A stretch of 64,000 bases of DNA from Ooceraea biroi (lineage: Eukaryota > Arthropoda > Insecta > Hymenoptera > Formicidae): NCBI RefSeq assembly GCF_003672135.1, contig NC_039518.1, positions 124,001-188,000 on the forward strand, written 5' to 3'. Positions 23,758 through 34,652 of this stretch are shown here, piece by piece (within the stretch, counting starts at the first letter, position 1; every line of letters starts with the position of its first letter). Position numbers and translations under genes: made by a program. Under the pieces are notes generated by a model, which searched no databases, was not told the DNA's origin, and saw only the letters and a list, made by a program, of their open reading frames with translations.

Positions 23758-24344
23758 CAGGGTGGCCCATTTTAATTTATACAGTCGATTTTTTAAAAAA
23801 CTAAAAGAGATACGAAAAAATGTTTCAGACAGACATGTCACGATTTCGAGGGGGACATAAGATGATACCATTGGTTTGACCTTGAATAGTCGTTTGAAGG
23901 TCACGCGAAGATCACCTTCAATTTCTTAAATTGGAACCCCAACTTTTTATTGCAGATTCTTATTCTCCATCGAAAAGTAAGTAACTTTTGTCTGAAACGT
24001 TTTTCCGAAAAATGTCATCTTATGTCCTTAAAATGTCCTCAAAACTCATCTTGAAGATCATTTTAAGGACATAAGATGACATTTTTCGGAAAAATGTTTC
24101 AGACAAAAGTTACTTACTTTTCGATGGAGAATAAGAATCTGCAATAAAAAGTTGGGGTTTCAATTTAAGAAATTGAAGGTGATCTTCGCGTGACCTTCAA
24201 ACGACTATTCAAGGTCAAACCACCATTGGTACCATATCATCTTATGTCCCCCTCGAAATCGTGACATGTCTGTCTGAAACATTTTTTCGTATCTCTTTTA
24301 GTTTTTTAAAAAATCGACTGTATAAATTAAAATGGGCCACCCTG
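23758..24344. mobile_element. Foldback element, CAGGGTGGCCC family, copy 2
   Basis: TA-flanked, with CAGGGTGGCCCATTTTAATT at the left and its complement at the right. A near-perfect palindrome of 587 bp, centred on an ACTCATCTTGAAGATCATTT region. It lacks the extra central palindrome of the copy at 179-947. Confidence 0.88.
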
Positions 24345-24346
24345 TA

Positions 24347-25311
24347 TACCCCGGCTTTTGAGCGACTGTTTAATACCCAGCCTTTTCCTAAATTTGTACT
24401 CGTTTGTCGCGATATCGTGCAAGTTCACGATTTTTAATTAAAACTATCAGCAGCACTCGAGCACTTAAGCGGCCAGCGAGCGAGAATACTCGCTTCTTAA
24501 GCGGCCAGTAGTAACGGACCTTTAACGACCGCCCGGAATTGTTTGCGCCGCTGAAACGAGTTAATGTAGGAAAGTCTCGAAGGTTACCCTCCATTCGGGG
24601 GTAAGCGGGGGCTATGCGAGATAATGCTCGTCCCTTCTGGAGCAAAATCTCTCTCGAATGCTTCGTTTCGGCAGGAAACTACTCCGGGCGATCGCTGCAC
24701 TCATCGCGAAACGTTAAACGGATATTTTTATGTAAACTCGTTCACGAAAGCAGAATTAGCAGCGATCTGTTCCAAATTTATAATTGAACCTGTGAGTATC
24801 CGCGAACAATGTTTGAAATTATTTGTCGTTCTGGAGAATCTACAATAGAACGCTGAATGATCGAGTTGATCTTCGTGAATTAAAATCCGACGGGCTTTGG
24901 TGAGAGCGAGCATCAGTTTGCTTCAAGCAAATGTCTGTCGCAAAACGTCCGACTAATTGCGAGCGAACGTTAGAAAGTCGATATCAACGTCCGCCGCGAA
25001 TTTATTACTTTTACGCAAACTGCTTTAAAGCGTCTCAGACATCGGCAGGTCTCGACGAGAAGTTCGCAAATCTTCTTAGCGTACGCTTGGAGTTGCCTCC
25101 GTACACCGCGCTCAAACGCGATGTGATTGCGTTTGTCATTCACTGCGTTATTTACGGCGGTTCAAGACCGGGAAAAATATCGTCGACGATGGAACGCGAA
25201 AAATACATAAAAATACAGGAGTTTACGCGAATTTCGCGATCGCGACAACGGCGAACGCCGCGTCAACAATGACTGGTTAACGAGCGAGGCGAATCCCGAG
25301 TCGAAATTTTA
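24347..25311. other. Unassigned
   Basis: Mixed composition. The open frame at 24931-25272 has no recognisable domain and no splice or codon evidence. The last ~20 bases (CCCGAGTCGAAATTTTA) reappear inverted near 26248. Confidence 0.4.
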
Positions 25312-26048
25312 GGGTAATTATTTAGTTTAACGGAGCAACCTCGGATGACCTTGACCTTGACATATATTATAGAGGTCACCCTCCTGAGTGACCTTCAAAA
25401 GATTTTAGCCGTCGCTCATTGTTTATTAAAAAGTTATTAACAAAAGAAGTTTAATGATTTTGCACGAATTTTCACCTGTCCACGCGAAGCAAGGACTTGA
25501 GTTTGACATATATTACAAAAGTCACCTTCCCGAATAACCCGCACTAGGTTTCACCCGTCGCTCGTTGTTTGTTAAAAAGTTATTAACAAAAAAGGTTCAA
25601 TGAATAGAGCATAATTTTACGATATCATATACGTTTACGAAAGAGTATATTTGATGGAATTTTACCTTTAAATCAGAAATAGGTTTGGGTTAGGTTATAT
25701 TTTCCGAAACTGGAGCCCCGGACACATACGCTCGTTTTCAGCCCACTTCGCGGGAGGGCGGGGGGAGGGGGCTCCAGTTTCGGAAAATATAACCTAACCT
25801 AACCTAACCAGGTTAGATTAGATTAGGTTAGGTTAAATCACTTTCCTTCCTTCGTTCATATTCGTCGTTTATGTCTTTCAATATTCAAAATAACTACTAT
25901 ATTTTCGAAACTTCTGTTGTTAATAACTTTTTAATAAACAATGAGCGACGGCTAAAACCTTTTGAAGGTCACTCAGGAGGGTGACCGTGACAACATACGT
26001 CAAGGTCAAGGTCATTCGAGGTTGCTCCGTTAATCTAAATAATTACCC
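25312..26048. mobile_element. Palindromic element, GGTAATTAT...ATGACCTTGACCTTGAC family, copy 1
   Basis: Left arm: GGGTAATTATTTAG, ATGACCTTGACCTTGAC, CTCCTGAGTGACCTTCAAAA, AAAAAGTTATTAACAAAAG. All recur inverted on the right, ending AATTACCC. The centre holds a second palindrome (TTATATTTTCCGAAACTGGA near 25694 and its complement near 25772) and the TTAGG-type tract at 25791-25834. A larger relative is at 51492-53650. No coding frame. Confidence 0.8.
25791..25834. repeat. Short TTAGG-type (insect telomere-like) tract
   Basis: About four AACCT units followed by degenerate AGGTTAGATTAG/TTAGGTTAGG on the opposite sense. (TTAGG)n is the usual insect telomere repeat. Here it lies inside a transposon-like palindrome, so it is an interstitial tract, not a telomere. 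Confidence 0.65.
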
Positions 26049-26951
26049 ACTAAAATATGTCCGAAATTTCCTCTTTTGCCGCTAGAGCGTCAAAGCAGGT
26101 TACGATCAAGATTATAGCCGAATGTTGCAGGGTCAAAATAGCATCTTAACATCTGTTTGTAGGAGTTTGAGTTTCAATGTAAGAGTTCTAGGTTCTATTT
26201 TCCTAAAAGTAGGTTCGTACGACTGCTAAAAGTATTAAAGTAGGCGCAAAATTTCGACTCGGGATAAAACGACGTCTCGGTCGATCGCGAAATAAATCGA
26301 TTTTGCGAAGCCCCGACGCTAAAGCGGTCCGCGACCACTAATTGGGAAGCACTTCTGATCTACCGATTCCTACCACGTCTTCGCCAATCCTTCCTAACTT
26401 CTCAATGCTATCTAAATTGCTGAAACTTCCCTCCGAGTTACATTTCCGTGGGAACTTTATCTGGTAACGTAATTTGTTCCGCGAATGCAAATGTTAGAGG
26501 TCAGGGCACGGCCACCTACACTTTGCGTCGCGCTCGATGGTTTACATCAGACATTATGACGCTTCCAGGACTATTATTTGGCGAGTACAAACACAAACGC
26601 GCGAGAGAGTGCCGCGCACACCGCGACCAATAATAAGGATTTCGAATCGCGCGAAAGCCAGAAAAACCAAAGGAACGGGCGACCGAAAAATAAGAAGCGA
26701 TCTCCTTCGACGAGCACTTTGCATTTTTATGCAAACGCGGGACAGGCAGCGGAAACGAACGCGTTACGCTCGTGGAACGTAGCAGAAGTGAGCTCCTGGC
26801 CACCCTCCTCTCGGGGGGATACTTGCGTAAATCGAGCGTGACTTCTTATTTAGTAAGGAAAACTTGAAGTACTCGGCTCCGGCGCGCGATAGAGTCTAAT
26901 TAGGGAAGATATCGATAGTTGAAGTATTTGGACGCAGCCTGGTATTCTTTA
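26049..26951. other. Unassigned
   Basis: Contains AAAATTTCGACTCGGG (26249-26264), the inverted match of the left flank of the preceding palindrome. Overlapping open frames on both strands at 26450-26840 are uninformative. No gene recognised. Confidence 0.4.
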
Positions 26952-26953
26952 TA

Positions 26954-27532
26954 CAGGGTGGCCCATTTTAATTTATACAGTCGATTTTTTAAAAAACTAA
27001 AAGAGATACGAAAAACTGTTTCAGACAGACATGTCACGATTTCGAGGGGGACATAAGATGATACCATTGGTTTGACCTTGAATAGTCGTTTGAAGGTCAC
27101 GCGAAGATCACCTTCAATTTCTTAAATTGAAACCCCAACTTTTTATTGCAGATTCTTATTCTCCATCGAAAAGTAAGTAACTTTTGTCTGAAACATTTTT
27201 CCGAAAAATGTCATCTTATGTCCTTAAAATGTCCTCAAATCTCATCTTGAAGATCATTTTAAGGACATAAGATGACATTTTTCGGAAAAATGTTTCAGAC
27301 AAAAGTTACTTACTTTTCGATGGAGAATAAGAATCTGCAATAAAAAGTTGGGGTTTCAATTTAAAAAATTGAAGGTGATCTTCGCGTGACCTTCAAACGA
27401 CTATTCAAGGTCAAACCAATGGTATCATCTTATGTCCCCCTCGAAATCGTGACATGTCTGTCTGAAACATTTTTTCGTATCTCTTTTAGTTTTTTAAAAA
27501 ATCGACTGTATAAATTAAAATGGGCCACCCTG
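26954..27532. mobile_element. Foldback element, CAGGGTGGCCC family, copy 3
   Basis: TA-flanked 579-bp palindrome with the same ends and interior as 23758-24344. Confidence 0.88.
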
Positions 27533-27534
27533 TA

Positions 27535-28823
27535 TTATATTATACGATGACCTCGGGGGAGTTTCGCGCGATTTCTCACTCCGGGTGCCCTTAACGCAAC
27601 TGCGCTAAGCTGCTGAGGAACCAGACGGGCAGGATGGATGCGAGTTACCAGCTGGGAAAATGTTCATTATTCAAATTATCTGCAATACAATAAGCGTCGT
27701 CGCGCGGTCGCTCGCATCAATTGTGTTACACAACACACGTTGCTGCAAGACAGGCTGCATTAAGCGCGTCCGTGTAGAATGGATTACATGTACTTGCGTA
27801 ACGCATCCACGATTCACGCATGGGTCCTTTCTTTCTTCATTTCGCTGGGAATTAATCATACTCATTGTTCCTGCGAGTCGGGCGCAATGCTGGCGCAGCT
27901 GTTTCTCGTTTTACCCGGAGCGTTTCTACGTGAACGGACGCGTTCCGCCTACCCTGTTCCATTTATATCGACATTTCGCGTCGCGTTTTATCACTCCACG
28001 CTCGGAAAGCTGCTAGGTGAAGCAGTGAAAAAAATTAATTTCTACGTATGCGTCCCGTCCTCCCTTCCAGGCTTGAACTTATTAAAGCGTGAAACTTGCG
28101 TGCACGTTCATAAGTCCACGATGCATCCTACGTCCGACTTCTTCCTTCGAGTCGCTCGCTTGTTAAAATCGTCCGTAGACGACCGCAATTCTTTGCTTTC
28201 CCCTTTATTTTTTTTTCTCCTGTTACTTTTTTTTATTTTCGACAAGCGGATGTCGTCACAGGGGTATGGTAATCGGTGAGAGACGCTTGATGTCCCGCCA
28301 TCAATCCGTGCAGCGCGCGGCATTCATCCTCGTATCTGTCGCGGCTGTCGCGAGTTTATCGCCGACTAAACGCGCCGGCGCTCGTTAACGACGTGAAATA
28401 CGGTCGTCCGTAACGAAGGGACTCTTTTCGAGGGCTGCACCCGGACCGCGATATTTTCGCTTTCGTTGTTTCCGTATTTACCCGCTCCGCGAGCCCACGC
28501 GCGACGCCGCACGCGTTATGGGGCTTTAAAACGACGTCGTAATGACCGCTGGCCGGTGTTGATTAAAAAAGCTCCGTCCCCCGATGGGGACGAGCGTGGG
28601 CTGCGTGCGAGCTTAATCGTTTGACACGCGTTTACAGTTAGGCTCGTTCATCTCGCAATCGTCGAGTAATTAACTGTCCTGATTAAACGCGAAATTAATT
28701 AGTGTTCGTTATAATAGATGATATGTAGGTCAACTCCTTCCCATATAAATTCGCGTAATTAGCGCTTGACATGTATGCGATTAGAATTATTCGCGGAAAC
28801 ATGTCACCGTTTGCACATTATAT
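27535..28823. other. Unassigned; one longer open frame judged spurious
   Basis: 27779-28279 (+) is open for 166 codons but shows no domain, and its C-terminal poly-Leu/Phe comes from a CT-rich tract. The rest is CpG-rich. Confidence 0.4.
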
Positions 28824-28825
28824 TA

Positions 28826-30111
28826 TTGGGTCGTCCGGAAAGTTCGTGCCGATTTTGAAGGAAAATTCAAAGGCAACATTTTTTTATGTCGATAAATATT
28901 TATTGACTTATGTATGCACCGTTTTGTTTCACAACCTTTGTCCATCTTTTACGCAACTGGAAGATTCCATTCTCCCAGAACTTCTTAGGTTTCTCGACGA
29001 AAAACTCCTCAAGGTGGTTTTTTATGTCGATCAAAGAGTTGAAGTTCTTGCCGCTAAGAGAATTTTGCAAAGACCTAAATAAGTGAAAGTCTGAAGGTGC
29101 AATGTCTGGTGAATACGGTGGGTGAGGTGGCACATCCCAGCCAAACTCCAACAATTTTTGTCGGGTAGTCAAAGAAACATGAGGTCTGGCATTGTCCTGA
29201 TGGAACACGACGCCCTTCCTATTAGCTAATTCTGGACGTTTTTCCTGAATCGCTGTCTTTAATTCGTCCAGTTGCGAGCAGTACTTATCTGCATTTATCG
29301 TTTGGTTGTGTGGTAGGAGCTCATAATATAGGATTCCTTTCCAATCCCACCAGACACAGAGCATGACTTTTTTTGGACGAAGGCCGGCTTTCGAAGTGGT
29401 TAATGGTGGTTCATTTCGCTTACCCCAGGATCTTTTTCGTTCTACATTGTTGTAAATGATCCATTTTTCGTCACCCGTCACTAATTGCTTCAAAAATGGT
29501 ACGTTTTCGTTGCGCTTGTACAGCGAGTCGCAGATGGAAATGCGATCCATTAAATTTTTTCGGTCAAATTATGCGGAACCCATACATCATAGCGACTTAC
29601 GTAACCAAGCTTCACTACATGATCGTGGACAGTGGTTTTCGATATTTTCAGTATCTCTGCTAATTCACGTGTCGTGTAGCGCGGGTTATTCTCGATCAGT
29701 GTCTTGATTTGGTCATCATCAGTAGTAGAGGGTCTGCTCGAGCGTTCTTGGTCTTTAAGGTTAAAATCACCAGCTCTAAACTTAGCGAACCACTTACGTA
29801 CGGTTCTTTCAGCTAAAGCGCCTTCTCCGTAAACAGAACATATCGAATTTGTTGCTTGTGAGGCATTTTTGCCTTTCCGGTAATAGAAAAGCATCAAGTG
29901 TCTAAAATGTTCTTTGTTTTCTTCCATCTTCAAAAGAGTACAAAACTGACACGAATCAATTTATCTGAAACAACTTTTTTCCTAAAGATGCGTTGAAATG
30001 TCACCTTTAAGCATATGTATATAAATCGTATGTTTTCAATAACATTGATATATTCAGACATGTTCCAACGCCATCTATTAAAAATCGGCACGAACTTTCC
30101 GGACGACCCAA
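28826..30111 (-). mobile_element. Mariner, second mellifera-type family, copy 1
   Basis: TIRs TTGGGTCGTCCGGAAAGTTC and complement, TA on both sides (28824-28825, 30112-30113), length 1286 bp. The transposase is on the minus strand. A near-identical copy lies in the opposite orientation at 36594-37878. This family is distinct from the array family: its TIR lacks the GGCCAAAAAG segment. Confidence 0.93.
28900..29933 (-). pseudogene. Mariner transposase, mellifera-type (one frameshift)
   Basis: N-terminal part 29550-29933 (KMEENKEHFRHLMLFYYRKG...) has two helix-turn-helix regions with RPSTTDDD and TTRELAEILKISKTTVHDH, and ends at WVPHNLTEKI then TAA. The C-terminal part 28900-29550 resumes in the -1 frame (MDRISICDS...) with TGDEKW, HQDNARPH and YSPDIAPSD, the DD34D triad. 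The break is at an A-run (GAAAAAATTTAATGG) and looks like loss of one A. The inverted copy has the identical lesion, so it predates their separation. Otherwise the gene is near full length (~345 residues). Confidence 0.9.
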
Positions 30112-30113
30112 TA

Positions 30114-32047
30114 TTTATAAGCTAGAAAGTTCGCTTCGATTATCAATTTTTCAAATCAATTTACATGTAAAATAGGCAACAATGTTGATAATGTCTATAT
30201 CATACACAATGATGATGATTACTGATTGATGAATAATTTGTTTCTACTGAGTGCAATAAAGTGAACTTTGACGCAAAAATCGAATCGAATTTTTTGACTG
30301 ACCACATACATTTTTTAAATTCCTTTCTATTATTTTTATTTTATTTTCTTTTATATTTGTTTATTCAATTTTAATTTTCCATTCCTCTCGTTCTTGATGT
30401 TCCGTGGTCTTTTTTCTGTAGCTGGCTTGATCGATTCGATTAATTATCGGCTTGGTCAGTCCGATACCGATTCTGCCTGCCGATAATCGGATATCGTCGA
30501 ATCTGATTTCAGACGAGAATCCCGACAGCGGTAAATAGCGCCGTACACTCTGCCGAGCGCCGGAATTTCCGCTGCGAACGCTTTTTTAATAACATTAGCG
30601 CAAAATGTCCGTCCGCTATAATCTCGCGGTAGCAGCTCGCGTGTCGGTTTATGGCCGAGGAAAAAAGTCGAGTCTCGAGTTTCCGTGGTGACCGGCACGG
30701 AAGAAATGAATGCGGCGACGACCGTGCCATTTGCTGATGCTGAGGCAGGAAGGGAATTTCAGCTGGAAGGATAATCCGTGCTTTAAAGTGTTGGAGCAAC
30801 AGCGCTGATACCTCCTCTCTCGCTCGTCCGCCTGTATCCCGCTCGTTTCCGCTCGCTGTGTTCATCGAGCGCATTCATGGGGACGCTGGACATCGGCATT
30901 TCGATGCGCCCTTTATACTAGAGCGCGATGATACACAAAGGGCGGTCTATCTTCTTAAACGAACGAGCGTAGGAGCGGCAACATGAGCTCCCATGATTTC
31001 GCCCTCGTTGCTTCAGAAATATCGATGTTTAAGCTTGACAACTCCGTGTCATGGAAAACTGATGAGTTTCTGTTTTTCCAAATTTTTTGTTGATTCTTTT
31101 TCGGATTCAATTATTACTGCAAGAACGAAATAAATGTACCAGCAAGATCTTTCTTGCTTGGAGAAAGATTTCGTCGAATAATGTATCGCCGCCAAACTTT
31201 GATCCACAAGATGCAGTTCAGCTGGCTTAATCTGCTTAATAACTGCAGAATAAAATGTAATTTAATCGCATGATTGTTCTTCGTGAAAGATCGCAAAAAT
31301 ATTATTGAGAGAATGTCGTAAGGTTTGCTCGTAACCGACGACTTTCTCGAGGAACCGGCGTGAGAGAACAGTGTCGGGGAAAAATTTGTTGACGTAGTCG
31401 GTGCTGATCGCACAGGTAGCCTCGTAAAAAGCACACACGGCCGAGTACTGACATGGTGGCCGAAAGGATTGGATGAGAAGAATCGGCGGCAGGGGAAGCG
31501 GATACGAATCCGGTTATCGGTTATCCATAAATCGAAACTGAACGAGCTGACCGTGGTAGATGGGTCATCATAATCCGAGCGGGCGATGCGTACGGCATCG
31601 TCGATTGCGGCCGCCCGCAGCCCGGCGGGAGCGTGGTTTCCGCTTGAAAAAAAAGAGAAAAAGGTGAAAAGCCGCACGCGAAAACTAGCGAACGCACAAA
31701 TGCATCCCTATGTACTTTCGCGCAATTGCATGTACTTGGTCACATGGTTATGAACGCTGTTTTTGCCGGCGCAAGCTAACGATGAGCTGAATATTCCGCA
31801 GGCGGAAAGAGACCGACTTCGACGATCCAGGAGCCAGTTTCAAATCGCACGCGAATAACTCGTACGTCACTCGAGTGATTTTTCCTGAACCTGAATTGAT
31901 ACTGAAACATTAGTTGTGCTGAATTTCGAGTGACGTAATTATCCGTGGCGTGAAACGTTTTACAACTTGAAGTATAGATGGAACAATTCATATCGCCTTC
32001 CGCTCGTTGATTTTTTAATTTTTCACCCCATGGGATATCTCTGGTTT
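30114..32047. other. Unassigned
   Basis: 30120-30420 is AT-rich; later parts are CpG-rich. The minus-strand open frame 31114-31677 (187 codons) is Ser/Arg-rich without a family match and is probably chance in GC-rich DNA. No RNA gene or TIR pair found. Confidence 0.4.
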
Positions 32048-32049
32048 TA

Positions 32050-34650
32050 TTAGGGGTGTGATTTAGTTTTGAGGGTTTTTTTGCTCAAAAACGCATGTAT
32101 TTAAATATGATAATGAATGAATACCTTCATCAAAATATTTTCCTTCGTTTTCTATAACTTTTTCCCATCTTTCTGGCAAGAGATGGATTCCACCACGATA
32201 AAATGACTCTTCTTTTGAGTCGATCCATTCGTCGACGAATTTTCGCACTTCTTCCAAATTATCAAAGTGTGTATCCTCTAAAGCGTGTAGCATCGACCGG
32301 AACAAATAATAATCGCATGGAGCAATGTCCGGAGAAGACTTGCCATTCAAGCTCTAATAGCGTTTGTTTCACTGATAACGCAACGTGAGGTCGAGCGTTG
32401 TCACGAAGAAGAATCACTTTCCGTCGTTTACTCGCAATTGGTGGTCGTTTTTGGTCCAATGCTTGCTTCAACTTGTACAATTGGTGTCGATAACGATCAG
32501 CCGTGACAGTCTTATGCGGATTTAACAGCTCATAATACACTATCCCACCAAATACAGAGCATTACTTTTGAACCGTGAATATTGCGTCTCGGAGTGGATG
32601 TTAATGGTTCGCCTGGATCCACCCATGATTTTCGGCGTTTCGGATTATCAAAATAGATCCACTTTTCATCCCCAGTAACAATCCGAGACAAACGACTCTT
32701 CTTTTTTTGCCTGGCGATCAACGAAATGCAAATGTTCAACCGGTTCGCAATGGCACTTTCCGATAATTGATGTCGAACCCATTTCCCTTCTTTCTGAAGT
32801 TTTTCCATTTCATGTAAATGTTTGGTAACTGTTGTACGATCAACATTTAATGCTCTGGCAAGAGATGGATTCCACCACGATAAAATGACTCTTCTTTTGA
32901 GTCGATCCATTCGTCGACGAATTTTCGCACTTCTTCCAAATTATGAAAGTGTGTATCCTCTAAAGCGTGTAGCATCGACCGGAACAAATAATAATCGCAT
33001 GGAGCAATGTCCGGAGAAGACTTGCCATTCAAGCTCTAATAGCGTTTGTTTCACTGATAACGCAACGTGAGGTCGAGCGTTGTCACGAAGAAGAATCACT
33101 TTCCGTCGTTTACTCGCAATTGGTGGTCGTTTTTGGTCCAATGCTTGCTTCAACTTGTACAATTGGTGTCGATAACGATCAGCCGTGACAGTCTTATGCG
33201 GATTTAACAGCTCATAGTACACTATCCCACCAAATACAGAGCATTACTTTTGAACCGTGAATATTGCGTCTCGGAGTGGATGTTGATGGTTCGCCTGGAT
33301 CCACCCATGATTTTCGGCATTTGGGATTATCAAAATAGATCCACTTTTCATCCCCAGTAACAATCCGAGATGAAAGACTCTTCTTTTTTTGCCTGGCGAT
33401 CAACGAAATGCAAATGTTCAAATGGCACTTTCCGATAATTGATGTCGAACCCATTTCCCTACTTTCTGAATTTTTCCCATTTCATGTAAATGTTTGGTAA
33501 CTGTTGTACGATCAACATTTAATGCTCTGGCAAGAGATGGATTCCACCACGATAAAATGACTCTTCTTTTGAGTCGATTCATTCGTCGACGAATTTTCGC
33601 ACTTCTTCGAAATTATCAAAGTGTGTATCCTCTAAAGCGTGTAGCATCGACCGGAACAAATAATAATCGCATGGAGCAATGTCCGGAGAAGACTTGCCAT
33701 TCAAGCTCTAATAGCGTTTGTTTCACTGATAACGCAACGTGAGGTCGAGCGTTGTCACGAAGAAGAATCACTTTCCGTCGTTTACTCGCAATTGGTGGTC
33801 GTTTTTGGTCCAATGCTTGCTTCAACTTGTACAATTGGTGTCGATAACGATCAGCCGTGACAGTCTCATGCGGATTTAACAGCTCATAGTACACTATCCC
33901 ACCAAATACAGAGCATTACTTTTGAACCGTGAATATTGCGTCTCGGAGTGGATGTTGATGGTTCGCCTGGATCCACCCATGATTTTCTGCGTTTCGGATT
34001 ATCAAAATAGATCCACTTTTCATCCCCAGTAGCAATCCGAGACAAAAGACTCTTCTTTTTTTGCCTGGCGATCAACGAAATGCAAATGTTCAACCGGTTC
34101 GCAATGGCACTTTCCGATAATTGATGTCGAACCCATTTCCCTTCTTTCTGAATTTTTCCCATTTCATGTAAATGTTTGGTAACTGTTGTACGATCAACAT
34201 TTAATGCTCTGGCAAGTTCTGAAGTGGATTGTGTTGGATTTTCGTGCAATAATGCTTGCAAATCTGCATTTTCAAGCTTTCTTGGTTGTCCCGAGCGTTC
34301 TTTGTCCTTCACATCAGTATCACGACTTTAAAGCGTCCAAACCAGTATTCACACGTCTTAATTGATGGTGATTCTGCGTCACCATAAGTTTCCACAAGAA
34401 TTCTATAACCGTCAGCCGCAGTTTTCTTTTGATTAAAAAACAAAAGCAACGCATGTCGAAAATGCTAAAGAGCTTTCGGAAGTTGCATTTTTACGATGAT
34501 ATAAACACGACTGTTATTGCTATAATGCTACTAAATGTGATGGATAATGTCAAGACTGTAAGAAACAACAGTTATCGGAAACAGCTATTGGAACAAACTG
34601 ACACTACAGCCATCTGTTGCAAAACCCTCAAAACTAAATCACACTCCTCA
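32050..34650 (-). mobile_element. Mariner (mauritiana-type) with an internal tandem triplication
   Basis: Ends TTAGGGGTGTGATTTAG (left) and CTAAATCACACTCCTCA (right), TA on both sides (32048-32049, 34651-34652). A normal copy of this family is ~1.25 kb; this one is 2.6 kb. The segment between CTGGCAAG in the 3' part of the gene (32173) and CTGGCAAG in the 5' part (34209) is present three times: 32173-32854, 32855-33526 and 33527-34208 (682, 672 and 682 bp). The join lies within the 8-base match CTGGCAAG shared by the two ends of the gene, so each new unit was made by recombination at that microhomology. Confidence 0.9.
32063..34488 (-). pseudogene. Mariner transposase, mauritiana-type, scrambled by internal duplication
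   Basis: Read from 34488: an early TAG soon after the ATG, then helix-turn-helix parts (TSELARALNVDRTTVTKHLHEMGKIQKEGKWVRHQL in pieces), TGDEKWIYFDN, LRDNARPHVA and SPDIAPCDYYLF, and GGIHLLPERWEKV near the end. The motif set and the spacing ELLNPHKTVTADRY resemble the Mos1 (mauritiana) group. Two frame breaks recur in every unit: after CIWWDSVL, and at WQVFSG, where the PHPPY segment before SPD is lost. The order is N-end, core, core, core, C-end. The stop TAA lies inside the TIR. Confidence 0.85.
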
Positions 34651-34652
34651 TA

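Noticed and set aside
27779..28279. 166-codon frame on the plus strand
   Set aside because: No domain, a low-complexity Leu/Phe run from a CT tract, and no splice or conservation evidence.
29540..29560. Programmed -1 frameshift in the second mellifera-type mariner
   Set aside because: The A-run GAAAAAATTT does not give a canonical slippery heptamer in the zero frame; one lost A is simpler.
31114..31677. 187-codon frame on the minus strand
   Set aside because: Ser/Arg-rich composition expected of CpG-rich non-coding DNA; no family recognised.
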